DNA of 5,080 bases from Treponema sp. (GTDB lineage Bacteria; Spirochaetota; Spirochaetia; Treponematales; Breznakiellaceae), in NCBI GenBank assembly GCA_031257715.1, contig JAIROE010000029.1, forward strand, positions 1 to 5,080, written 5' to 3'. Position numbers and translations under genes: made by a program. The notes beneath the pieces were generated by a model, which saw nothing but the letters and a program-made list of their open reading frames with translations, was not told where the DNA came from and ran no database searches. Of the stretch, positions 1-4,076 are shown in pieces; the stretch's first letter is position 1; each line of letters opens with the position of its first letter.

Positions 1-117
1 CAACTTCCGCTAAAAAACGGTAGATTTGGCGGATTTTTGCAAAAAATACACCAAATCTGCGAGACTTGTAAGCCAAGCGAAGCTTGGCAAAGAACCAACC
101 GGGTTCTTGAACAAGTC
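1..117 (-). repeat. Structured repeat, copy 1 (three-way-junction core, extra hairpin, T6 tail)
   Basis: Read on the minus strand, the core (117 to 63) has an outer 7-bp stem (ACAAGTC 111-117 with GACTTGT 63-69). The stem encloses two hairpins: AAGAACC/GGTTCTT (90-96 with 102-108, 5-nt loop) and GCCAAGC/GCTTGGC (72-78 with 82-88, GAA triloop). Beyond the core, 18-62 carries a further stem-loop (AGATTTGG 22-29 with CCAAATCT 51-58, enclosing the palindrome TTTTTGCAAAAA at 34-45). A tail at 1-17 reads TTTTTTAGCGGAAGTTG on the minus strand. Core and tail recur inverted at 3754-3826, which defines this as a repeat. It starts 5 nt past the stop codon of the TlpA-like gene, so it may also act as that gene's terminator. 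The left end is cut by the window. Confidence 0.85.
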
Positions 118-122
118 CAATC

Positions 123-680
123 TCAGTATTTGAGCAGCGTTTCGAATGCGGCGATGATCTTCGGGGTGTTCCAGTTAATGCTTCCCGTGACTTTGAGGAT
201 GATTTCTCCGTTGCGGTTGAGGATATACGTAATGGGAATGGCCCGCACGCCGTAACGTCCGCTGACGGCGCCCGATTCGTCAAGCGCGGCGGGAAAGGAC
301 AGTCCGTTGTTCTTCATGAAGTCCGCCACTTCGCGCGGATTTTCCGCGCAGTTGACCGCGAGGATTTCAAAGCCGCTGTCCTTTAAACGCCGGTACAGGG
401 CCTCCATTGAAGGCATTTCCGAACGGCAGGGGCCGCACCATGTGGCCCAGAAATTAAGGAACACCACCTTGCCCCTGAGATCCGAAAGTTTTCTTTCGCC
501 TCCGCCCGAAACGGGCAGGGTAAAATCGATGGGAGAAGCGGTCCGCGCCGCTACCTCCAGACCCGCGGCCCTGAAGGACGCGGCGACTTCCCGGGGAATG
601 GAGCCGCCCGGGACGGCGCCGGCCGGCCGCGAAAAAATGCAGGACAGCGCCAAAAACAGGAGCGTGTAAATTCGTTTCAT
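123..680 (-). CDS. TlpA/ResA-like exported thiol:disulfide oxidoreductase (thioredoxin fold)
   Basis: This is a predicted periplasmic thioredoxin-fold protein of 185 residues, a typical length for the TlpA/ResA/DsbE group, which reduce or exchange disulfides in exported proteins (for example apocytochromes). A signal sequence is visible: MKR, a hydrophobic stretch at residues 4-17, and an A-G-A signal peptidase I site before V23. C14 lies in an A-L-S-C context, so spirochaete-style lipidation is also possible. The redoxin domain begins near residue 48 (IDFTLP). The catalytic WCGPC is at 81-85 in FLNFWATWCGPC, and the cis-proline P149 is in AIPITYILNRNG. I chose the ATG at 680 because it starts the signal peptide directly. 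The in-frame ATG at 695 would lie upstream of, and overlap, the predicted -10 box and would add only MYTFS. Neither start has a good ribosome binding site. The substrate cannot be told: no cytochrome or ccm gene is adjacent. Confidence 0.9.
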   Translation of the reverse strand: MKRIYTLLFLALSCIFSRPAGAVPGGSIPREVAASFRAAGLEVAARTASPIDFTLPVSGGGERKLSDLRGKVVFLNFWATWCGPCRSEMPSMEALYRRLKDSGFEILAVNCAENPREVADFMKNNGLSFPAALDESGAVSGRYGVRAIPITYILNRNGEIILKVTGSINWNTPKIIAAFETLLKY

Positions 681-686
681 GCTGAA

Positions 687-715
687 AGTATACATCTTTA
701 ATCGGGATTTGTCAG
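687..715 (-). promoter_or_regulatory. Sigma-70-like promoter for the TlpA-like gene
   Basis: On the minus strand, CTGACA (715-710, 5 of 6 to TTGACA) is followed by a 17-nt spacer and TATACT (692-687, 5 of 6 to TATAAT). The expected transcription start, 6-7 nt further on, falls at 680-681, that is at or next to the A of the ATG. This would give a leaderless or nearly leaderless mRNA, consistent with the absence of a Shine-Dalgarno sequence there. The promoter lies after the GC hairpin at 744-769, so the gene is probably transcribed separately from the regulator pair. Confidence 0.5.
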
Positions 716-743
716 ATGTAAGGAGGGAACCCCCGGTAAAGAT

Positions 744-769
744 ACCCCGGAGCCGAAAAGCTCCGGGGT
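744..769 (-). terminator. GC-rich hairpin, likely terminator of the regulator operon
   Basis: A perfect 10-bp stem (ACCCCGGAGC 744-753 with GCTCCGGGGT 760-769) closes a 6-nt loop, which reads TTTTCG on the minus strand. It lies 30 nt past the stop of the upstream regulator gene and before the promoter of the TlpA-like gene. The following tract on the minus strand is only ATCTTTACC, so it is not a textbook intrinsic terminator. The long T runs at 785-790 and 794-801 on the plus strand are the A-rich side on the minus strand and do not help termination in that direction. Confidence 0.6.
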
Positions 770-799
770 CTTTGACAATCCAACTTTTTTACATTTTTT

Positions 800-2176
800 T
801 TACATTCTGATTATCTGTGTTGAAGTTTCTCCGGAAAAATTATTCTCCCATATTTCATTTGCCGAATGGTCCAGTTCGCGGTATTTTCCCGGACTCTGAC
901 CCATGTAAGATTTGAATATTTTCGAGAACCAGCTTTGATCCTCGAAACCGCAGGAACTGGCGATCTCGCTTAAGGTAAGGTCTGTTTCAAGCAGCATGCG
1001 GCCCGCCTTTTCCACCCGCAGACGGTTGAGGTAACTTGAAAGGTTTTCCCCCATTTCCTCTTTGAAGATTGTGCTGAAATACGGGGCTGAAAGATCCGAG
1101 GCAAGGGCAATTTCCTGAAGGCTTATTTTCCTTGTGTAATTCTCAAGGATGTAGCGTTCCGCTTTGCGCAGTGCGGCCGCGTGCCTGATTTCCCGGAAAG
1201 AAAATATCTGTTCAGTCATCCGCTGCACCGAAAGGTAAAGAACATCGATGAGGTCCTCGGCGGTTTTTGACTCCTGAATCCGCTTGACGCAGGCGCCGTT
1301 TGTTTCAAGAAGTGATTTGTCCGCATAGCCGGGATTGATATCCGTCCTGAAAAGAAGCACCGCGAGTTCTATGGCCCTGCACTGCAGGTATTTAAAATCG
1401 CCGGGCTTCGTGAAGAGGATGATCGCCAGAATTTCACTGAGGAGTTCCCCTGTTTTTTCATTTTCTCCCCGGCGCACAGCGGCAAGCAGTTTCCGTTCCT
1501 TTTCTATGGGATAGGCGGCGGAAAAGCGCCGGCTTTTCAGCTTTTCAATGTGGGCGGAAATGGCCGCCTGCTGTTCCGCGCGCCGGCGCAGGGTTTCGTG
1601 ATAATCTTCGTTTCCGGAGGAAAGGGATTCGGCGCAGATGTGCAGAAGTTCCGCAAGCGCCCTGATCTTTTTCATGTCAGAGCGGGGAAAACGGGTGATT
1701 TTTTTCCGGAATTCTTCCTTCGAAATTTCACCCAAACTGTAGCGCCTGAAAAGCTCGTCCGCTTCTTCCGCGTCTATCGAACGGTGCCCGGTTCCCAAAA
1801 GGGCGCCGATGAAGCGGCCGTCGGAATATACGGGGCTGGTCCAGAACGCGAATCCCAGAGCGCAGGTATAAGTATAGGATCCCTTGTGCCTGAAGGCTTC
1901 CTTTATCGCATCGATGTGCATTTCGTTACAGGGGGTATCGACAAGATCCTCGCGCTCCCTTGCGATTGTCCCGGCGCGGTATTTGGCGCAGAGCAGGCAG
2001 ATGTTTTTGTCCGTCATGACATCACTCATCATTTCGGGAATGGGAAGGAAAGACGTATCGTGTACGCAGATCATTGATCCCGTTCCCACGGCGTAGGCCT
2101 TAAGGAGGCTGTACGCCCTGAGCAGGATGGGATTCGTCCCGGCCGGGATTTCCGCTGTTTCAGGAGTTCCCGTCAT
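800..2176 (-). CDS. AraC-family transcription regulator with PocR sensor domain (second gene of pair)
   Basis: This 458-residue protein has an N-terminal PocR-type ligand-sensing domain (about 17-185) and a C-terminal AraC DNA-binding domain (about 333-435). PocR domains are predicted to bind small hydrocarbon derivatives; the founding protein activates propanediol genes. Seen here: the segment YTCALGFAFWTSPV followed by a G-rich strand (GRFIGALLGTG), with C63, C83, H87 and C105 all matched in the paralogue upstream. A helical middle region (about 225-330, ERKLLAAVRRG) joins the two domains. The first helix-turn-helix includes APYFSTIFKEE (364-374), the second EDQSWFSKIFK (412-422), ending in the family's SPGKYRE. 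The start ATG has AAGGGGG 5 nt upstream. The gene follows its paralogue by 12 nt, so they are co-transcribed. No ligand or target can be assigned. It is a cytoplasmic protein with no membrane segments. Confidence 0.92.
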   Translation of the reverse strand: MTGTPETAEIPAGTNPILLRAYSLLKAYAVGTGSMICVHDTSFLPIPEMMSDVMTDKNICLLCAKYRAGTIAREREDLVDTPCNEMHIDAIKEAFRHKGSYTYTCALGFAFWTSPVYSDGRFIGALLGTGHRSIDAEEADELFRRYSLGEISKEEFRKKITRFPRSDMKKIRALAELLHICAESLSSGNEDYHETLRRRAEQQAAISAHIEKLKSRRFSAAYPIEKERKLLAAVRRGENEKTGELLSEILAIILFTKPGDFKYLQCRAIELAVLLFRTDINPGYADKSLLETNGACVKRIQESKTAEDLIDVLYLSVQRMTEQIFSFREIRHAAALRKAERYILENYTRKISLQEIALASDLSAPYFSTIFKEEMGENLSSYLNRLRVEKAGRMLLETDLTLSEIASSCGFEDQSWFSKIFKSYMGQSPGKYRELDHSANEIWENNFSGETSTQIIRM

Positions 2177-2188
2177 GGTTTCCCCCTT

Positions 2189-3646
2189 TTAACCCGCGTA
2201 ACAGGCAAGGTTGTCCGTTTCCCTGTCTGCATCTTCGAGTCCGATGGAGAAAAGAGAACCGGTCTCGTTTCCTCCCGTTTCCCGGTATTTTCCCGGACTT
2301 ATGCCGATGTAGTGCTTGAAGATTTTTGAAAACCAGCTCTGATCCTCGAAGCCGCATTCATCGGCTATTTCACTGAGGGTTTTGTCCGTTTCGGTAAGCA
2401 TGGCCGCGGCCTTTTCGATGCGCAGGCGATTAAGATAATTGGAAAGGTTTTCCCCCATTTCTTCCTTAAAGATAGTACTGAAATACGGAGCGGAAAGCCC
2501 CGATGCTTCGGCGATTTCCCTGAGGCTGATTTTGTGGGTGTAGTTTTCCCAGATGAACCGTTCGGCCTTGCGCAGGGCCGACGAATGGCGTATCCCCTGG
2601 AAGTAGAAGATGTTTCCTGCCATACGCTCGATGATCACCCGGAGGTTCTCGGCAAGCTCGTCTACGGTTTTTGAATCCTCAATCCACTTAATGTACCTGC
2701 CGTTCGCTTCCAGCGTTTCAGTTTCGGCGGCCTTTTTCGGGTTTGCCCGGGAAAGGGACACCACCAGTTCTATGGCCCAAAGGCGCAGCGTTTCAACGCT
2801 GTCCGACACGAAAAGGTTCCGGACTATTTCGTTGAGAATTTTCATGGCCGGTTTCTTGTCCCCCCGCCTGAGACTCGCAAGCAGCAGCCGTTCCCTGTCC
2901 AGAAAACGCTCCCTGCCTGAAACTTCGGAAGAGACCCGCTTCCCGGCAAGGACTATTTTGTCCTCTTCCGTTTTTGCCGCAGGCCGGTCTGTTTCAGGCT
3001 TCGTGTTTTTATCCGAATACCGTTCGTTTTCGGCGGCCTTGCCCGAGATCCTCTTCGCGCATATCTGGAGCAGCCGGGCCTGCGCCCTGATCTCTTCAAG
3101 GGTTTTTTCGGGTATATAGTCAAGGTATTCAAGAATCCTGTATTCCGGAACGGCTCCCTGGCAGAGCTGGTAAATGTTTTTGGCCGCCCTGCCCCGCTCT
3201 ATGCCGAGGACGCGCCCGGCGACAAGACTGCCGGCAAAACGCCCGCCTGAATGGATGGGGCTCATCCAGTAGACAAAACCCATTTTGCACATGTAGATAC
3301 AGGAACCTCTTGTGCGCCTGAGGCCGGCTGTTTCCTTCAGGTGTATACAGGCGCAGGGATGTACGTCTTCTTCCTTTTCTTTTTCCTGGTTCTGGTGGAA
3401 ACGTTCATAGAGGGAACAGAAAAAGGCGGCGCCTTTGTAGTCCACCCTGTTCACGGCGCAGCCTTCCGAGTCGAGGATCGACACGGCGCTGCCGGTAGCT
3501 TGTTCGTAGGACTTGAGAATCTTTTCCGCTTTTTGGAGGAGGGGCTCGATTTCCCGCCTGTTTATGATCGTACCGGGGGCCGCCGCGCTCCTTTTCTTAT
3601 CCTGATTTTCCGCCGGTCCGGCATTTATTTTGTCATGCTTTTGCAT
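2189..3646 (-). CDS. AraC-family transcription regulator with PocR sensor domain (first gene of pair)
   Basis: This 485-residue paralogue of the downstream gene has the same layout: PocR-type sensor at about 30-200, a charged linker rich in K, E and D (about 198-245) that is longer than in its partner, a helical region with RERLLLASLRRGD (251-263), and an AraC domain at about 354-456. The sensor keeps C77, C98, H102 and C120 in register with the partner and adds C100 and C116. The two AraC domains are identical at about 84 of 103 positions, and both recognition helices are the same. The start at 3646 was chosen because AGGAAG sits 6 nt upstream. The frame stays open to a GTG at 3697, but those extra 17 residues (MYYVRFYFLYC...) look like translated AT-rich leader and have no ribosome binding site. 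It probably heads a two-gene operon. The ligand is unknown. Confidence 0.92.
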   Translation of the reverse strand: MQKHDKINAGPAENQDKKRSAAAPGTIINRREIEPLLQKAEKILKSYEQATGSAVSILDSEGCAVNRVDYKGAAFFCSLYERFHQNQEKEKEEDVHPCACIHLKETAGLRRTRGSCIYMCKMGFVYWMSPIHSGGRFAGSLVAGRVLGIERGRAAKNIYQLCQGAVPEYRILEYLDYIPEKTLEEIRAQARLLQICAKRISGKAAENERYSDKNTKPETDRPAAKTEEDKIVLAGKRVSSEVSGRERFLDRERLLLASLRRGDKKPAMKILNEIVRNLFVSDSVETLRLWAIELVVSLSRANPKKAAETETLEANGRYIKWIEDSKTVDELAENLRVIIERMAGNIFYFQGIRHSSALRKAERFIWENYTHKISLREIAEASGLSAPYFSTIFKEEMGENLSNYLNRLRIEKAAAMLTETDKTLSEIADECGFEDQSWFSKIFKHYIGISPGKYRETGGNETGSLFSIGLEDADRETDNLACYAG

Positions 3647-3652
3647 ATTTGT

Positions 3653-3658
3653 CTTCCT
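3653..3658 (-). promoter_or_regulatory. Ribosome binding site deciding the start of the first regulator
   Basis: AGGAAG on the minus strand, with 6 nt (ACAAAT) before the ATG at 3646. It supports this start over the upstream in-frame GTG at 3697. Confidence 0.7.
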
Positions 3659-3688
3659 AAGATTACAATATAAGAAGTAAAAACGGAC

Positions 3689-3720
3689 ATAATACACCCT
3701 TTTGGTGAAAAAATTTTTTC
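3689..3720 (-). promoter_or_regulatory. Possible promoter and operator of the regulator operon
   Basis: On the minus strand a -10-like TATTAT (3694-3689) lies 42 nt before the start codon. No convincing -35 is present at the right spacing. Next to it is a small dyad, CACC-CTTTT-GGTG (3695-3707). It is followed directly by the 14-bp perfect palindrome GAAAAAATTTTTTC (3707-3720), an A6T6 tract expected to be curved and possibly acting as an UP-like element. The dyad sits where a regulator would block or recruit polymerase, so autoregulation is possible but unproven. Confidence 0.3.
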
Positions 3721-3753
3721 TTCAGCTTTTTTTGGATATTTTTTTTATGGTTT

Positions 3754-3826
3754 GACTTGTTCAAGAACCCGGCAGGTTCTTTGCTAACCTGCGGTTAGCT
3801 TGCAAGTCCTTTTTTAACGGAAGCTG
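3754..3826 (+). repeat. Structured repeat, copy 2 (three-way-junction core and T6 tail)
   Basis: The core at 3754-3808 is an ungapped 55-nt match (47 identical) to the reverse complement of 63-117. The outer stem is GACTTGT (3754-3760) with GCAAGTC (3802-3808), closing on a T.G pair. The inner hairpins are AAGAACC/GGTTCTT (3763-3769 with 3775-3781) and GCTAACC/GGTTAGC (3783-3789 with 3793-3799, TGC triloop). After one nucleotide comes the tail TTTTTTAACGGAAGCTG (3810-3826), matching copy 1 at 15 of 17. The stem followed by T6 could terminate plus-strand transcripts, although no plus-strand gene precedes it here. It lacks the extra hairpin found in copy 1. Confidence 0.88.
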
Positions 3827-3850
3827 TTCAATAACTGAAATTATTGAACA
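3825..3850. repeat. Perfect 10-bp hairpin, possibly the end of the structured repeat
   Basis: TGTTCAATAA (3825-3834) pairs with TTATTGAACA (3841-3850) around a CTGAAA loop. It abuts the repeat tail. Copy 1 reaches the window edge at the equivalent point, so whether this hairpin belongs to the repeat family cannot be seen from here. No T run follows on either strand, so it is not an obvious terminator. Confidence 0.6.
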
Positions 3851-4024
3851 ACCTTATTTGAGCCAATTACGGAGCCGGCCGGGTTTTGGGCCCGGTTTGC
3901 CTGTTGTATTTTATTTTACCACATTCTTGCAAAAAAAGCAAAGAATTGTTCCAAAACAAAATCAGGCCGAAATGCAAATGTTTTCCCGAAAAGATAAAAC
4001 GTAAAGCGTGAAGAAGGAACGCAG
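3851..4024. other. Intergenic sequence with small hairpins, no gene recognised
   Basis: No coding sequence is supported. A GC stem CCGGG/CCCGG (3879-3883 with 3891-3895) has a 7-nt loop and only TTT after it, so it is a weak terminator candidate. A second, weaker hairpin pairs ATTCTTGC (3923-3930) with GCAAAGAAT (3938-3946), with one bulge and an A7 loop. No clear promoter for the fliG side was found, although AT-rich sequence suitable for one lies around 3900-4010. AAGAAGGA at 4011-4018 is a plausible ribosome binding site for the leader ORF that follows. Confidence 0.5.
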
Positions 4025-4034
4025 TGACATGTCA
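4025..4034. promoter_or_regulatory. Perfect 10-bp palindrome overlapping the leader ORF start
   Basis: TGACATGTCA is a perfect palindrome 39 nt upstream of the fliG ATG, and its centre contains the ATG (4029) of the leader ORF. It could be an operator half-site pair for a dimeric regulator. A 10-bp palindrome can also arise by chance. Confidence 0.25.
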
Positions 4035-4076
4035 AGCTGGATCATTATTGTAAAATACAGTATCATTATCGTATGA
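4029..4076 (+). CDS. Possible 15-codon leader ORF overlapping the fliG start
   Basis: The reading frame encodes MSSWIIIVKYSIIIV and stops at TGA 4074-4076, which overlaps the fliG ATG (4073-4075) as ATGA. AAGAAGGA (4011-4018) lies 10 nt upstream of its ATG, whereas the fliG ATG has no ribosome binding site of its own. This arrangement fits translational coupling of fliG to the leader. The peptide is very hydrophobic, with six isoleucines and two valines in two IIIV blocks, and could be a tiny membrane peptide or a leader sensitive to charged Ile-tRNA. It is too short for homology and may be chance. Confidence 0.35.
   Translation: MSSWIIIVKYSIIIV
4041..4073 (+). repeat. Two 12-bp direct repeats, 21 bp apart
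   Basis: ATCATTATTGTA (4041-4052) and ATCATTATCGTA (4062-4073) match at 11 of 12. The 21-bp period is two helical turns, which would place two copies of a DNA-binding protein on one face. The same bases encode the IIIV blocks of the leader ORF. The single mismatch (ATT versus ATC) is synonymous. Confidence 0.5.

Noticed and set aside
63..117. A cloverleaf-like fold that could suggest a tRNA
   Set aside because: It is only 55 nt, with a three-way and not a four-way junction, no T-loop consensus, no anticodon arm of the right size and no CCA or acceptor pairing.
720..728. A strong Shine-Dalgarno-like AAGGAGGGA on the plus strand
   Set aside because: No start codon lies at a usable distance on that strand and no plus-strand frame follows. 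It is on the wrong strand for the TlpA-like gene.
1550..2077. A 175-codon open frame on the plus strand opposite the second regulator
   Set aside because: It lies wholly inside the well-supported PocR/AraC gene, has no recognisable domain and has no good ribosome binding site. It is a shadow of the codon bias on the other strand.
3251..3673. A 140-codon plus-strand open frame with a hydrophobic stretch (VFFLFFFLVLV)
   Set aside because: The hydrophobic run is the antisense of the lysine/glutamate-rich segment of the first regulator's sensor region. It is not an independent membrane protein.
63..3808. Inverted repeat pair as the ends of an insertion sequence or composite transposon
   Set aside because: No transposase or recombinase is encoded between the copies, and no target-site duplication can be seen. 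They are better treated as a dispersed structured repeat.
3966..3993. Sigma-28-like motifs (GCCGAAAT at 3966, CCCGAAAA at 3986) upstream of fliG
   Set aside because: Both differ from GCCGATAA at two or more positions, and no TAAA-type -35 sits at the required spacing.
3647..4072. A cobalamin or other known riboswitch, considered because PocR proteins often govern B12-linked pathways
   Set aside because: No B12-box-like sequence or other known aptamer core was found, and no propanediol or cobalamin gene is in the window.
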